DNA of 64,000 nt from Polynucleobacter meluiroseus (GCA_945901245.1 CAMDKY010000001.1:47108-111107); one strand, 5' to 3'. Counted from the stretch's first letter, positions 7,496-21,731 are shown. Notes: generated by a model not told the origin, from the letters alone. Numbers and translations are program-made.

Positions 7496-9366
7496 ATACG
7501 ATCCCAGCTATGCATGGCTTCACGGCAGGGATGGGGTTTATTCATGACCCCTTCGGCATTTTGGGCGACGATCGATGCGCCGCCCGTTAAAAATCCCAGG
7601 CCCAGTGCCAACGCTTGATGTACTGCCGCCTCTTTGTTAATACCAACCTGGGGCTTTGCTAAGGTGCCTTGCAAGCGTACTAAATTAGCCAGATCAACGC
7701 CCGCCGTTAGCCCTGATTTTTCTTTGGGGTAGATGGCCAAATTAATCTGCTCGCTATTGAGATTGACCGATCCAGTTAAAACAATGTTTAAGCGATCCGT
7801 TTCTATGCCAACCGAGTCTTTAACCGAAACTAAGCCACCCTGGATTGGCAGATAGGCGACTGCGCATTCGAGTACCGTCTCATTGCTCTTTTTGCGCAGC
7901 GGGTTAATTGCATCAAATAAAGTAATAAAGACATCGCCACCTTGGTTCATAAAGCTCGATGCAAGGCGCGCACTGCCAATCGTGATCTGGCTTTGGCCGT
8001 TTAAGCTAGAAGCAATTTGATGCGGGCTCACACCACTACTCGTGAGATTAAATGCGGCGCGCATATCGCCACCGCTCACCTTCCCCTTCGAATCAGTTGA
8101 GGCAAGCAATTGCTCCAAGGTAAAGCCATTAGCCTGGCCCTTAAAGACCCAGCTAGGCATAGCCTGCGTACGAGCAATACGTAAAGAGCCATCAAACTGG
8201 CCCTTACCCAACTGAAATGCCGCCTTGGGAACATCGATCTGCTGTGGACTCAGGCGAGCGCCTATAACTACTTTGTTGAGTACTACTTTGCTGGGCAGAA
8301 CTAACTGTGCAATGTCAATATCGAGCGTGCCATTGGCATTGGGCAGGTACTGTAGTGGCAGCGGTACATCACTAAAAAACCGTCCAGTAGGGCTTGCCGC
8401 TGGAGTTGGATTGGATTGCGTAACTGCATTGATCGCCTTAGTAGCGGCCATATTGACGGTTGCTGCTGCCGCTACTGGTTTTGTAGGCGAAGTGGCGCTG
8501 GTAAATGGGGGTAGAACCGATAAATCGAGCTCCTTTGCCTTCAAGGCCAGATCAAACTGACTGGGCTTGGTGGGATTGAGCGCCACCTTGCCGTTGAATT
8601 GCACCGGCTTACTATTTAGCGCTACTTCAAAATCGAATGCCACCTCCATCGCTTCGGTACCCATGCTCTGCAATATCTTCCGAATCGACGTCATCTTGCC
8701 TTTAACTGTGATGGCAAGCGCATCCTGCTTGAAGTCGGCACTAATCGCTGTATCGCCACCACTCTTTTGCGTCGATAAACGCGAAATCACATAGGTACTC
8801 ATGGCGGCGCCACTGGCTTGGTAGTTAACTTGACCATTGATTAAATTGAGGTTTTCGATTGAGACCACATTGCGATCGGTAGCGGTGGCTTCACTTGCGG
8901 CTTTTGGGGTATTGGCTTGCGGCGCATTGGGCGCAGGCGAACTGGTATTGGTATCGGATGGGACGGGGTCGCCCATCAACCAATTGCCCTCACCAGCGCG
9001 ATTGGTTTCTAGATGCAGCATCAAGCCCGATAATTGAATGCTACTCACCTCAATGCGACGGCTTAGTAGTGGCATCAGGCTAATCTCCAGCGCTACCTTA
9101 TCGAGGCTCGCCATTGCTGGCTTCTTGGCCCAACTCGCATTACTTAGGCTCACCTGCTCTGCCGATACTGCAATCCTTGGGAAAAATCCCAAACGCACAG
9201 GCCCTGCAATGGTTAGCTCCCGCCCCGTTGCTTCACGCACTTCTAAAATAAGCATCTGCGTTAATTTGGCAGGGCTAATGAGGGTGCTTAGGTAGCTGAT
9301 GCCTGCTACCAAAAATACCCCCAGTGTGCCGATCGCAATCAGCACTATTTTGTACTTTTGACTCAT
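7480..9366 (-). CDS. AsmA family protein
   Basis: A 628-residue envelope protein. A single N-terminal membrane anchor (IVLIAIGTLGVFLVAGISYL) leads into the AsmA N-terminal domain (TGRELTIAGPVRLGFFPRIAVSAEQVSLSNA) and a long periplasmic region rich in beta strands. The middle, around residues 135-170 and 285-325, is low-complexity Ala/Pro/Thr linker. The AsmA C-terminal domain starts near FDGSLRIARTQAMPSW. AsmA-like proteins are thought to act in phospholipid transfer to the outer membrane. The gene is divergent from the lipocalin gene, which also concerns the envelope. Confidence 0.87.
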   Translation of the reverse strand: MSQKYKIVLIAIGTLGVFLVAGISYLSTLISPAKLTQMLILEVREATGRELTIAGPVRLGFFPRIAVSAEQVSLSNASWAKKPAMASLDKVALEISLMPLLSRRIEVSSIQLSGLMLHLETNRAGEGNWLMGDPVPSDTNTSSPAPNAPQANTPKAASEATATDRNVVSIENLNLINGQVNYQASGAAMSTYVISRLSTQKSGGDTAISADFKQDALAITVKGKMTSIRKILQSMGTEAMEVAFDFEVALNSKPVQFNGKVALNPTKPSQFDLALKAKELDLSVLPPFTSATSPTKPVAAAATVNMAATKAINAVTQSNPTPAASPTGRFFSDVPLPLQYLPNANGTLDIDIAQLVLPSKVVLNKVVIGARLSPQQIDVPKAAFQLGKGQFDGSLRIARTQAMPSWVFKGQANGFTLEQLLASTDSKGKVSGGDMRAAFNLTSSGVSPHQIASSLNGQSQITIGSARLASSFMNQGGDVFITLFDAINPLRKKSNETVLECAVAYLPIQGGLVSVKDSVGIETDRLNIVLTGSVNLNSEQINLAIYPKEKSGLTAGVDLANLVRLQGTLAKPQVGINKEAAVHQALALGLGFLTGGASIVAQNAEGVMNKPHPCREAMHSWDRIYLRS

Positions 9367-9451
9367 CTCGCTTTACGCATTGTTTTGTCCATTGCTCAAT
9401 ATAGCGTAATCGCCTTGGCATGGTCACAATTGAAAGGTATACAGTATTGCT

Positions 9452-10069
9452 ATGAACATAACCAACACCAAAACCCACCCCCTTAGTCGATCGCTGATTG
9501 CTGCACTTTGCTTCAGCTTTACTGCGTGGCTAACACTGGCACCGGCTCAAGCCCAATCGACAGAGGTCCCACCTGCGCCGCTCGAAGCAATTGCCTCGCT
9601 CGATGTAGCGCGCTACATGGGCACGTGGTACGAGGTGGCCAAGTACCCTAATTGGTTTCAGAAGCGTTGTATTGCGAACACCAGCGCAAGCTATGCCGTG
9701 CAGCCTAATGGTATGTTGCAAGTTCTAAATCGTTGCCAAAAAGAAGATGGTTCGATGAGCGAAGCGCTTGGTGCGGCCAAACAAGTAGGCGACGCCAACT
9801 CCCCTAAATTAGAAGTCCGCTTTGCGCCAGCCTGGCTCTCCTTTTTGCCCTTTGTTTGGGGCAATTACTGGGTGATTGATTTGGATCCGCAATACCAGCT
9901 TGCAGCCGTTAGCGAACCCAGCCGCAAATACCTGTGGATTTTATCGCGCACTCAAACCGTTGAGCCCAAGGCCTATGAAGCGCTATTGCAGCGCTTAAAG
10001 CAAAAAGGGTTTAATCTCGACGCAATTGAAATCTCGAAACAAACAACGGCAAATCCAGTTACGCAATAA
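9452..10069 (+). CDS. Bacterial lipocalin (Blc-like)
   Basis: A 205-residue exported lipocalin. Residues 1 to about 35 form a signal peptide ending in APAQAQS. The first lipocalin motif is DVARYMGTWYEVAKYPNWFQ, and the barrel continues to YWVIDLDPQYQLAAVSEPSRKYLWILSRT. Two cysteines (KRCIA and NRCQ) could form a disulfide. A convincing lipobox is lacking, so it is probably periplasmic rather than a lipoprotein, unlike Escherichia coli Blc. It probably binds a lipid or lysophospholipid. The histidine phosphatase gene begins three bases after its stop. Confidence 0.9.
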   Translation: MNITNTKTHPLSRSLIAALCFSFTAWLTLAPAQAQSTEVPPAPLEAIASLDVARYMGTWYEVAKYPNWFQKRCIANTSASYAVQPNGMLQVLNRCQKEDGSMSEALGAAKQVGDANSPKLEVRFAPAWLSFLPFVWGNYWVIDLDPQYQLAAVSEPSRKYLWILSRTQTVEPKAYEALLQRLKQKGFNLDAIEISKQTTANPVTQ

Positions 10070-10072
10070 GCC

Positions 10073-10720
10073 ATGAGTACGATCACCCGCATTTGTTTTG
10101 CCCGCCATGGTGAAACCGACTGGAACGCCGAACGCCGCATGCAAGGCCATATCGATATTCCACTCAATAGCCATGGGCAATCGCAAGCACGGCTGTTGGC
10201 GCAATCGCTACAGTATGCTGGCCATGCCTTTGATCACCTCTACTCCAGCGATCTAGAACGTGCCGCCGATACGGCCAAGCAGGTATCGAGTGCACTGGGG
10301 CTGAGCATCACCATTAATCCCGTCTTTCGGGAGCGGCATGTTGGCGTTTTGCAAGGCCTGCTTTTAGATGAGGCGCCCCATGCGGCTCCTGAAGTATGGC
10401 AAGCTCACCTGGCGCGAGACATTCATCATGACTTGGGTGGTGGTGAAAGTATCCAGGCGTTTCATGAACGGGCACAGCGCGCCTTGGCGATGCTGGTGGC
10501 TGCACATGCAGGCAAAACCATTTTGGTGGTGAGTCATGGCGGCACCCTCGACATGATGTACCGCATTGCCACTAAACAAGCCTTGGATCAGGCGCGGGTA
10601 GCGGTAGTACCCAATACATCCCTCAATTGGATCGCATACGACGGAGAAGCCTGGTCCGTTGAGCGCTGGGCCGATACCAATCACCTTAGTACCCTAGCCC
10701 TGGATAACGTCGATCTTTAG
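10073..10720 (+). CDS. Histidine phosphatase family protein (GpmB/CobC-like)
   Basis: A 215-residue member of the branch 1 histidine phosphatase family. The nucleophile motif is RHGETDWN with Arg11 and His12. Arg63 (SDLERA), the acid donor Glu87 (FRERHVG) and His155 (VVSHGGT) complete the active site. Sequence does not separate phosphoglycerate mutase from phosphatase activity; the short form and motifs favour a phosphatase. It is closely linked to the lipocalin gene. Confidence 0.87.
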   Translation: MSTITRICFARHGETDWNAERRMQGHIDIPLNSHGQSQARLLAQSLQYAGHAFDHLYSSDLERAADTAKQVSSALGLSITINPVFRERHVGVLQGLLLDEAPHAAPEVWQAHLARDIHHDLGGGESIQAFHERAQRALAMLVAAHAGKTILVVSHGGTLDMMYRIATKQALDQARVAVVPNTSLNWIAYDGEAWSVERWADTNHLSTLALDNVDL

Positions 10721-10751
10721 CAAAGCCCCATCGCAACAGTAAAACGCCCGT

Positions 10752-11297
10752 TTACTTTGCCAGCTTCGTAATCTTGTTGCCCTGAATGCCGATACCGGCC
10801 ATGGCCCCTACTTGTCCGGTAATGAAGGCGTAGATATCGTCTTGTGCAGTAATCGTTGTGAGGGACTTGGCCATTCCATCATCCACTAGAACAACGGTAG
10901 GTCCCACTCCAATTTCAAAACCTTGAGTAGCATCCAATGCGCCAAGGGCCGATTCCTTCATGAAGAACAGCACATAACCATACTGCTGAGCGCCTAGCTG
11001 TAAACCAAATGATCCGCCTGCCGTGTTGTAATAAGCTGCTGGTCGCCCCCATTTAAATAAAACACCATCACCGTATTGCCCGCCCACCATAAAACCGGCT
11101 TTAATCACCGCTGGAAATACCAGGGTAGCAATCGCTTTCTCATTCAGTTTTTTTGCATTGTCATTGCTGGCAACTAATTGATTGAGTACGGTTCGTGCGC
11201 TACGGTCGAGATCTACTCGGCTATCTGCATGCGCAAGACCAAAGGAAAAGGCGAGGGATACCAATAACAGACCGATACTGCGACGAACTACATTCAT
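10752..11297 (-). CDS. SYLF-domain (YSC84-related) lipid-binding exported protein
   Basis: A 181-residue protein with an N-terminal signal peptide ending around GLAHADS. A SYLF (DUF500) domain covers the rest: KAIATLVFPAVIKAGFMVGGQYGDG, then GGSFGLQLGAQQYGYVLFFM and FEIGVGPTVVLVDDG. SYLF domains bind phosphoinositides in eukaryotes; the bacterial role in the periplasm or outer membrane is unknown. Its 5' end is about 42 bases from the tRNA-Ser gene. Confidence 0.85.
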   Translation of the reverse strand: MNVVRRSIGLLLVSLAFSFGLAHADSRVDLDRSARTVLNQLVASNDNAKKLNEKAIATLVFPAVIKAGFMVGGQYGDGVLFKWGRPAAYYNTAGGSFGLQLGAQQYGYVLFFMKESALGALDATQGFEIGVGPTVVLVDDGMAKSLTTITAQDDIYAFITGQVGAMAGIGIQGNKITKLAK

Positions 11298-11338
11298 GGT
11301 CAGCGTCCAAATAGATTGGGTTGATTACTTAAAATGAT

Positions 11339-11428
<90 letters not shown>

Positions 11429-11459
11429 GAACCGAACTGCAATTATAGCGTTGGGATGC

Positions 11460-13482
<2,023 letters not shown>

Positions 13483-13490
13483 AAATGAAT

Positions 13491-15794
13491 TTATTCAGAG
13501 CCGCGGACAAGGATTTCGCGGTTACCGCTGCCGCTCATTTTCGAGACCATGCCGGCTTTTTCCATATCCTCGAGTAAACGGGCTGCGCGGTTATAGCCAA
13601 TGCGTAGATGGCGCTGCACTAGGGATATCGATGCGCGCTTGTGCTCTAAAACGACTGCGACCGCTTGATCGTATAGTGGATCAGCTTCACCGCCGCCACC
13701 GCCACTGAGCACGTCCATATTGGACTCATCAGCACCCTCCAGCACGCCCTCAATGTAATTGGCTTCGCCTTTTTCTTTAAGCCACTCCACCACGCGATGC
13801 ACCTCATCGTCGGATACAAAGGCCCCATGCACCCGCACTGGAAGACCGGTACCGGGGGCCATGTAGAGCATATCGCCCATGCCCAGCAACGCTTCGGCAC
13901 CCTGTTGATCAAGGATGGTGCGGCTGTCAATTTTGCTACTGACCTGAAATGAAATCCGCGTTGGTACGTTGGCTTTGATCAAACCGGTAATCACATCGAC
14001 GCTGGGACGCTGAGTAGCGAGTACTAAATGGATGCCGGCTGCTCTGGCCTTTTGGGCGATACGCGCAATCAGTTCTTCGATCTTTTTGCCAGACACCATC
14101 ATCAGGTCAGCCAGCTCATCGATCACAATCACAATCACGGGGGCTTTGTAGATTGGCTCTGGATCATCCGGCGTCAAGCTAAATGGGTTAGTGAGTTTTT
14201 CACCTTTCTCTTCTGCTTCGAGAATCTTTTTATTAAAGCCCGCTAAATTACGCACACCAAATTTACTCATGAGTTTGTAGCGGCGCTCCATTTCATTCAC
14301 CGCCCAATTGAGGGCGTTGTAGGCCTGCTTCATGTCGGTTACCACTGGGCACAGCAAATGCGGAATCTTGTCGTACATCGCCATTTCTAACATCTTGGGA
14401 TCAATCATGATCAAGCGCACCTCATCGGGCTTGGCTTTAAATAGGATCGATAAAATCATGGCATTAATACCAACCGATTTACCAGCGCCCGTGGTACCTG
14501 CCACTAAGCAATGCGGCATCTTCGCCAAATCAGCCACCATTGGGCTACCCGAAATACCTTTGCCTAAGGCCAAGGTGAGCAGCGAATGGCTATCGTTGTA
14601 TACCTGTGAGCTGAGAATTTCTGAAAGGTAAACCGATTGACGGCTGGGGTTGGGCAACTCCAAAGCCATGCAGGTTTTGCCGGGAATGGTTTCTACTACA
14701 CGCAAGCTCACGAGGCCTAATGATCGTGATAGATCGCGCGACAAATTGACAATCTGACTGCCTTTGACGCCAATCGCCGGCTCAATCTCGTAGCGCGTCA
14801 CGACTGGGCCTGGGTAAGCTGCAATCACTTTGACTTCCACGCCAAATTCATCAAGCTTGCGCTCAATTAAACGCGAGGTAAATTCCAAGATGTCGGCAGA
14901 AATCGTTTCTTTTACTTCTGGCACCTCATCCAATAAAGACAGCGGTGGTAATTCAGAATCGGGAATGTCGACAAACAAAGGTTGCTGTTTTTCACGCTCG
15001 ACTCGCACACTCTTAGCAATCTGCAAGGGCGCCCGCACAATTTGGACGGCAGGGGCAATTTCAACCCGACCGCGCACTTCTTCAACAAACTCTTCACGCT
15101 CTTCTGCGGCTTGCTCGCCCAGCTTGCGGTCTTCCACGCTTTCTTGACGCTCGCGCAGCCGGCGGTAGAGCAGTTCTAAAGAACGACCCACCTGCTCTGC
15201 GACATTCAACCAAGAAAAACGTAAAAATAAAGAGAGTCCAGCAAATAGGCCAAACAGCAAGACAACGGTCGAGCCTGTAAAGCCAAGTGCCATCACCAAG
15301 GGATCGCCAATCAGCTCGCCCAAGATACCGCCAGGTGGTCGCGGTAAAGGCAAGGCCAACGAATGCAAACGAATCGACTCGAGGCCCATGCTCGAGCACA
15401 GAGTTAATCCAAAACCAAGCCAACGCACGAGCAGCGAGTCGGGTTTAGCTGCGAGGTCGGATGGCAACGGAATGCTCCACAGCTCACGCCAACCCACAAT
15501 GACTCGGCGGCCAAAGAGCACAACCCACCAAAACGCGGAAGCCCCAAAGATATAGAGCAATAAATCGGCAGTCCAGGCACCAAAGCGCCCTCCGATATTA
15601 CTCGGCGCCTCGAAGCTGGCATGCGACCAAGCTGGGTCTGACTTGGAATAGGTCAAGAGCACCGCGATGAGCCCGAGGCAAAGGCCTACTGTCAAAAACC
15701 AGCGGATTTCCAGAAAAAGGCGGGGCATTCGTCCCTGTCCACCATGTTGGGGGGGTGGATTGTAGTTATTGGGGTATTGGGTCGATTTAGCCAT
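13491..15794 (-). CDS. ftsK: DNA translocase FtsK
   Basis: A 767-residue chromosome-dimer-resolution and division translocase. The N-terminal region has about four membrane spans between residues 25 and 195 that target it to the septum. A short linker contains a charged segment ([25 protein letters not shown]). The motor has Walker [15 protein letters not shown] and Walker [12 protein letters not shown]. The C-terminal gamma winged helix ([39 protein letters not shown]) should read polar KOPS sequences. The linker is short compared with enterobacterial FtsK. The gene is divergent from trxB across a 38-base gap. Confidence 0.97.
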   Translation of the reverse strand: MAKSTQYPNNYNPPPQHGGQGRMPRLFLEIRWFLTVGLCLGLIAVLLTYSKSDPAWSHASFEAPSNIGGRFGAWTADLLLYIFGASAFWWVVLFGRRVIVGWRELWSIPLPSDLAAKPDSLLVRWLGFGLTLCSSMGLESIRLHSLALPLPRPPGGILGELIGDPLVMALGFTGSTVVLLFGLFAGLSLFLRFSWLNVAEQVGRSLELLYRRLRERQESVEDRKLGEQAAEEREEFVEEVRGRVEIAPAVQIVRAPLQIAKSVRVEREKQQPLFVDIPDSELPPLSLLDEVPEVKETISADILEFTSRLIERKLDEFGVEVKVIAAYPGPVVTRYEIEPAIGVKGSQIVNLSRDLSRSLGLVSLRVVETIPGKTCMALELPNPSRQSVYLSEILSSQVYNDSHSLLTLALGKGISGSPMVADLAKMPHCLVAGTTGAGKSVGINAMILSILFKAKPDEVRLIMIDPKMLEMAMYDKIPHLLCPVVTDMKQAYNALNWAVNEMERRYKLMSKFGVRNLAGFNKKILEAEEKGEKLTNPFSLTPDDPEPIYKAPVIVIVIDELADLMMVSGKKIEELIARIAQKARAAGIHLVLATQRPSVDVITGLIKANVPTRISFQVSSKIDSRTILDQQGAEALLGMGDMLYMAPGTGLPVRVHGAFVSDDEVHRVVEWLKEKGEANYIEGVLEGADESNMDVLSGGGGGEADPLYDQAVAVVLEHKRASISLVQRHLRIGYNRAARLLEDMEKAGMVSKMSGSGNREILVRGSE

Positions 15795-15820
15795 GTTTAC
15801 TAATTGTAATCAAGCAATCC

Positions 15821-15826
15821 TATAAT
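15821..15826 (+). promoter_or_regulatory. Consensus -10 hexamer of trxB, placed for a leaderless mRNA
   Basis: A perfect TATAAT ends six bases before the trxB ATG at 15833, so transcription would begin on or next to the A of the start codon. The only purine run, AGGGG, abuts the ATG and is too close to act as a Shine-Dalgarno. The -35 region is weak (best TTTACT at 15796-15801 with a 19-base spacer). Confidence 0.55.
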
Positions 15827-15829
15827 TAG

Positions 15830-16786
<957 letters not shown>

Positions 16787-16803
16787 AACGCAAACGAACG
16801 GCC

Positions 16804-16834
16804 AAAAAAAACGCCCACATCATGGGCGTTTTTT
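16804..16834. terminator. Bidirectional rho-independent terminator between trxB and hppA
   Basis: ACGCCCA at 16811-16817 pairs with TGGGCGT at 16823-16829 around a five-base loop. An A7 run before and a T6 run after make it a terminator on both strands. It would end trxB on the plus strand and hppA on the minus strand. Confidence 0.92.
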
Positions 16835-16897
16835 CTTAACTACTTTTTTATGTCGACTTTTTCATATCGACTATTTGTTTACTAATCATGCGAGTGA

Positions 16898-18955
16898 TTA
16901 CCCCATTACTGGGAGCAATGGAACGATCAATAAAGCGACGATGTTAATAATCTTAATGAGTGGATTAATCGCTGGTCCAGCGGTATCTTTGTAGGGATCT
17001 CCCACCGTATCGCCCGTTACGGCAGCTTTGTGGGCCTCGGATCCCTTGCCGCCGTGATGGCCTTCCTCAATGTACTTTTTGGCGTTATCCCAAGCGCCGC
17101 CGCCGGTACACATCGAAATAGCGACAAATAAACCGGTCACAATCGTGCCCATGAGTAAGCCGCCGAGTGCGGCGGGACCCAGCAACAATCCCACCAAGAT
17201 CGGAATAATCACCGGCAACAGCGAAGGAATAATCATTTCTTTAATTGCGGCTGTGGTCAGCATGTCTACCGCTGTTCCGTATTCCGGCTTACCAGTACCG
17301 TCCATGATTCCTGGAATATCGCGGAACTGACGACGCACCTCTTCGACCACGGCTCCTGCGCAGCGACCGACGGCCTCCATTGCCATTGCACCAAATAGAA
17401 ATGGAATCATGCCTCCAATAAACAATCCAATAATGACCATGTGATTGGAGAGATCGAAACTGACTCGCTGACCACTTAAGGCCAGTGCATTGGTGTAATC
17501 GGCAAAGAGCACGAGTGCGGCTAAGCCGGCTGAGCCAATGGCATATCCCTTGGTAACCGCTTTTGTTGTATTACCGACCGCATCCAATGGATCGGTAATG
17601 TCACGAACCGACTGGGGCATACCGGCCATCTCCGCAATACCGCCCGCATTGTCTGTAATGGGGCCGTACGCATCCAAAGCCACCACAATCCCAGCCATGG
17701 AAAGCATTGCAGTCGCGGCGGTGGCAATTCCGTAAATGCCAGCAAACCAATAGGCGAGATAGATAGCGGCGCAAACGAACAAGACCGGATACGCGGTGGA
17801 GCGCATCGAAACGCCCAAGCCAGCGATGATATTCGTGCCATGGCCTTTTGTAGAAGCTTCAGCGATGTGCTTCACAGGTGCAAATTGCGTACCGGTGTAG
17901 TACTCCGTAATCCACACTAAGCCGGCCGTTAAACCAAGCCCCACCACGGTTGATGCGAATAAGCGCCACTGACTACCAGGCATTCCCAAGGCATCGTCTG
18001 GAATGATCCAGTTGGTCGCGAAGTAAAAAGCCACCAAAGAAAGTCCGCCTGCAATGACCAATCCCTTATACAAAGCCGGCATCACATTTTTCATGCCAGG
18101 GGTGGCTTTGACAAACGAGCAACCCACAATCGACGCCAAAATAGAGATACCACCAAGAACCAATGGATAGACTACTGCCTCAAAGGGGGCGCCGGTAACC
18201 ACAATCGCACCCAGCACCATCGTTGCAATTAAAGTAACTGCGTAGGTCTCAAATAAGTCGGCCGCCATACCGGCGCAATCGCCTACGTTATCGCCCACGT
18301 TATCTGCAATCACTGCAGGATTTCTGGGATCATCTTCAGGGATGCCCGCTTCGACTTTACCAACCAAGTCGGCACCCACATCAGCTCCTTTGGTGAAAAT
18401 ACCGCCACCAAGGCGAGCAAAAATGGAAATCAAGGAGGAGCCAAAAGCCAAGCCTATTAGCGGATGCAGTACATCCGAGAGATCACGGGCATCGCCGCTC
18501 AAAGCTAAAACCCAGAAAAAGACACCAACACCGAGTAAGCCCAAACCAACGACTAGCATTCCGGTAATAGCGCCACCCTTAAACGCCACATTAAGCGCTT
18601 CATTCATTCCAATGGTGGCTGCTTGTGCAGTGCGCACGTTGGCTTTGACCGAAACATTCATGCCAATAAAGCCGCAAGCACCAGACAAAACCGCTCCGAT
18701 CACAAAACCAACAGCCGTTGCGATATCTAAAAAGAGGCCGATTAATATAGTCAGGATTAAACCGACGACCGCGATTGTTTTGTACTGGCGAGATAAATAG
18801 GCGGCTGCACCCTGCTCAATTGCCTGAGCAATTTCGACCATTTTGGCATTCCCAGTGCTTTGCTTTAAAATCCAACTGCGCACACCGAAGCCATAAATTA
18901 CGGCGACTAGGCCGCAAGCCAAGGCAAAGTAGAGACCGAGCGTTGCATTATCCAT
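16898..18955 (-). CDS. hppA: Membrane-bound proton-pumping pyrophosphatase (K+-independent type)
   Basis: A 685-residue inner-membrane pump that couples pyrophosphate hydrolysis to cation transport. It has about 16 hydrophobic spans. Catalytic motifs are [22 protein letters not shown] (residues 183-204), [22 protein letters not shown] (208-229) and a C-terminal acidic loop ([21 protein letters not shown]). Residue 465 is Lys within GNTTKA; in this family Lys at this place marks the K+-independent, H+-pumping type, while Ala marks the K+-dependent type. The frame opens upstream at 19033, but the ATG at 18955 begins the first membrane span. It is divergent from soluble ppa. Confidence 0.95.
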   Translation of the reverse strand: MDNATLGLYFALACGLVAVIYGFGVRSWILKQSTGNAKMVEIAQAIEQGAAAYLSRQYKTIAVVGLILTILIGLFLDIATAVGFVIGAVLSGACGFIGMNVSVKANVRTAQAATIGMNEALNVAFKGGAITGMLVVGLGLLGVGVFFWVLALSGDARDLSDVLHPLIGLAFGSSLISIFARLGGGIFTKGADVGADLVGKVEAGIPEDDPRNPAVIADNVGDNVGDCAGMAADLFETYAVTLIATMVLGAIVVTGAPFEAVVYPLVLGGISILASIVGCSFVKATPGMKNVMPALYKGLVIAGGLSLVAFYFATNWIIPDDALGMPGSQWRLFASTVVGLGLTAGLVWITEYYTGTQFAPVKHIAEASTKGHGTNIIAGLGVSMRSTAYPVLFVCAAIYLAYWFAGIYGIATAATAMLSMAGIVVALDAYGPITDNAGGIAEMAGMPQSVRDITDPLDAVGNTTKAVTKGYAIGSAGLAALVLFADYTNALALSGQRVSFDLSNHMVIIGLFIGGMIPFLFGAMAMEAVGRCAGAVVEEVRRQFRDIPGIMDGTGKPEYGTAVDMLTTAAIKEMIIPSLLPVIIPILVGLLLGPAALGGLLMGTIVTGLFVAISMCTGGGAWDNAKKYIEEGHHGGKGSEAHKAAVTGDTVGDPYKDTAGPAINPLIKIINIVALLIVPLLPVMG

Positions 18956-19124
18956 CCTGAAATCCCTTTGTTTATACGTCGTTAATTTGCGCTTTTGATT
19001 ACCAATTCGCTCTAAATACCTAGAATCATCCAATCAAAATGCACAGCAAATAGTATGTAACAGAAAGGGTGCTTTGTCTCTTTGTTAAGATTAGGGTATC
19101 CACTAATAATTATTTGGAGTTTGT

Positions 19125-19661
19125 ATGAGTCTTGACAACGTAAAACCAGGCAAAAATATACCCGAGCATTTCAACGTCATTATTGAAATTCCGATGAATG
19201 CGGATCCAATAAAGTACGAGGTAGACAAAGAAACGGGGGCTATTTTTGTGGACCGCTTTATGGGAACGGCCATGCACTACCCCTGTAATTACGGCTACAT
19301 TCCGAAAACCATTGCTGGCGATGGCGACCCTGTTGATGTGTTGGTTGTCACCCCCTTTCCACTCATACCAGGAGTGGTTGTGAGTTGCCGTGCTATTGGT
19401 GTTTTACAAATGGAAGATGAAGGTGGTCAAGATGCTAAATTATTGGCCGTGCCTGAAGATCGTATTTTGTCCATCTACACCCACTGGCAAAAAATAGAAG
19501 ATATCAATCCGCTGCGCCGCAATCAAATCCAACACTTCTTTGAGCACTACAAAGACCTGGAGCCCGGCAAGTGGGTAAAGGTTCGCGGTTGGGGTGGCAT
19601 TGCTGATGCCCATCAAGAAATCCTCGAAGGCATTGAGCGCTACAACAAGGAAAAGGCATAA
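19125..19661 (+). CDS. ppa: Inorganic pyrophosphatase, soluble family I
   Basis: A 178-residue cytoplasmic family I pyrophosphatase. The signature GDGDPVDVLVV holds the metal-binding aspartates, with YEVDKETGAIFVDRFMGTAMHYPCNYGYIP before it and KWVKVRGWGG near the end. It hydrolyses pyrophosphate from biosynthesis to phosphate. A GGAG lies five bases before the ATG. It stands back to back with the membrane pyrophosphatase, so the cell can either conserve or dissipate this energy. nadE follows after three bases; NAD synthetase releases pyrophosphate, so the pairing is biochemically sensible. Confidence 0.96.
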   Translation: MSLDNVKPGKNIPEHFNVIIEIPMNADPIKYEVDKETGAIFVDRFMGTAMHYPCNYGYIPKTIAGDGDPVDVLVVTPFPLIPGVVVSCRAIGVLQMEDEGGQDAKLLAVPEDRILSIYTHWQKIEDINPLRRNQIQHFFEHYKDLEPGKWVKVRGWGGIADAHQEILEGIERYNKEKA

Positions 19662-19664
19662 GCC

Positions 19665-21284
19665 TTGACCCCGTTTCACATTGCCCTTGCTCAAATTAAC
19701 CCGGTAGTGGGGGATTTGAGCGGCAATGCGAAACTCATTAGCGATGCGGCTGAAGTAGCCTACCGTGCTGGCGCTAAATTACTAATTACCCCCGAGCTCG
19801 CTCTAACCGGCTACCCCCCTGAAGACTTACTGCTGCGCCCTGCTTTTATTGAGACGGCGGCAGATGCCTTGGATCAATTGCGTCGTACTTTGGCGGTGTA
19901 CCCAGGTTTGGCTGTCGCAGTCGGTCACCCCCTAAAGACCCCAAAGGGATTGCACAATGCTGCATCGGTGCTGCGGGATGGCAAATCGATTGCGGTTTAC
20001 GCCAAGCATGAACTTCCCAACAACGAGGTCTTTGATGAAGTGCGCTACTTCACACCGGGTAATGCGCCTTGTGTTTTTGACATCGAGGGCTGCACTATCG
20101 GAGTGATCATTTGCGAAGATGCGTGGCATGCCGGTCCTGCGACCCAGGCCAAAGCAGCAGGCGCGCAGCTACTCATTTCGCTCAATGCATCGCCATACCA
20201 TTTACACAAAGAAAATTTACGACTAGAAGTGCTGCGCAAGGTCATTGGTGCAACCGGCTTACCATTTATTTATGTAAACGCCATTGGCGGTCAAGATGAG
20301 CTGGTCTTTGATGGTGGCTCTTTTGCGCTCGATGCCAATGGCTTAGTGGCTATTGCAATGCCGCAGTTTGAAAGCGGTATTGGTCTGCTTACGATTGATC
20401 AAAACGGAGAGCCCGAACTGGGGCAAATTGCTCCGTCCCAAAGCATGGAGTCACAAGCCTATGCTGCCTTAGTGCTGGGCGTACGTGATTACGTGCAAAA
20501 GAATGGATTCCCGGGCGTCATTATTGGTTTATCTGGCGGAGTCGATTCTGCTTTGGTGTTGGCTGTGGCAGTGGATGCCCTAGGCGCCGAGCAGGTGCGC
20601 GCCGTGATGATGCCATCGCCCTACACTGCTGAGATATCGTGGCTTGACGCTCAGGCGCTAGCGAAGAATCTGGGCGTGCAATACGATGTGATTCCGATTC
20701 AAGCGCCAATGGCGGCATTTGAGCAGGCCTTACATCCTTCATTTGAGGGGCTAGCCCCCGATACAACGGAAGAGAATATTCAGGCCCGTATCCGCGGCAC
20801 TCTACTCATGGCACTGTCAAATAAAACCGGCCGTCTGGTTTTAACGACTGGCAACAAAAGTGAAATGGCCGTTGGTTATTGCACACTCTACGGCGATATG
20901 GCGGGTGGCTTTGCGGTTATTAAAGACATTCCCAAAACCTTGGTCTATCAACTCTGTGCCTATCGCAATAGCGTGGCGCCCGTTATTCCAGAACGGATTT
21001 TGTCGCGTGCGCCTTCCGCTGAATTGCGCCCCGACCAAACCGATCAAGATAGCCTCCCTCCCTATGAACTCTTAGACGCCATCGTCGAGGGCTATATGGA
21101 GCAAAACCAATCGATTGCATCCTTGATTGAACGCGGGTTTGATGAGGCCAGTGTGCGTAAGATAACCCGCTTGATTAAGCTCAATGAATACAAGCGGCGC
21201 CAGGCGCCACCCGGCGTCCGCGTTACGACCCGGGCATTTGGCCGGGATTGGCGCTATCCGATTACCTCGGGATTTTTAGCCTAA
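19665..21284 (+). CDS. nadE: Glutamine-dependent NAD+ synthetase
   Basis: A 539-residue two-domain enzyme that makes NAD+ from deamido-NAD+, ATP and glutamine. The N-terminal nitrilase-like glutaminase has its Glu-Lys-Cys triad in ITPELALTGYPPEDLL, YAKHELPN and VIICEDAWH. The C-terminal synthetase carries the PP-loop GLSGGVDSALVL and LVLTTGNKSEMAVGYCTLYGD. The start is a TTG at 19665, three bases after ppa, with AAGG upstream. PII follows about 80 bases downstream. Confidence 0.95.
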   Translation: MTPFHIALAQINPVVGDLSGNAKLISDAAEVAYRAGAKLLITPELALTGYPPEDLLLRPAFIETAADALDQLRRTLAVYPGLAVAVGHPLKTPKGLHNAASVLRDGKSIAVYAKHELPNNEVFDEVRYFTPGNAPCVFDIEGCTIGVIICEDAWHAGPATQAKAAGAQLLISLNASPYHLHKENLRLEVLRKVIGATGLPFIYVNAIGGQDELVFDGGSFALDANGLVAIAMPQFESGIGLLTIDQNGEPELGQIAPSQSMESQAYAALVLGVRDYVQKNGFPGVIIGLSGGVDSALVLAVAVDALGAEQVRAVMMPSPYTAEISWLDAQALAKNLGVQYDVIPIQAPMAAFEQALHPSFEGLAPDTTEENIQARIRGTLLMALSNKTGRLVLTTGNKSEMAVGYCTLYGDMAGGFAVIKDIPKTLVYQLCAYRNSVAPVIPERILSRAPSAELRPDQTDQDSLPPYELLDAIVEGYMEQNQSIASLIERGFDEASVRKITRLIKLNEYKRRQAPPGVRVTTRAFGRDWRYPITSGFLA

Positions 21285-21343
21285 GACCCTGAATTTATAG
21301 TCTATTAGACCGCCTGAGACGCAGCAATGGGTTTTGGGTATGA

Positions 21344-21703
<360 letters not shown>

Positions 21704-21731
21704 GACCGTAAGAGTGCCAGGAGAAGTACCG

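Noticed and set aside
18342-18800. 152-residue plus-strand open frame inside hppA
   Set aside because: It lies antisense to a strongly conserved membrane pyrophosphatase, has low-complexity Lys/Pro/Thr composition typical of an antisense shadow, and no start signal.
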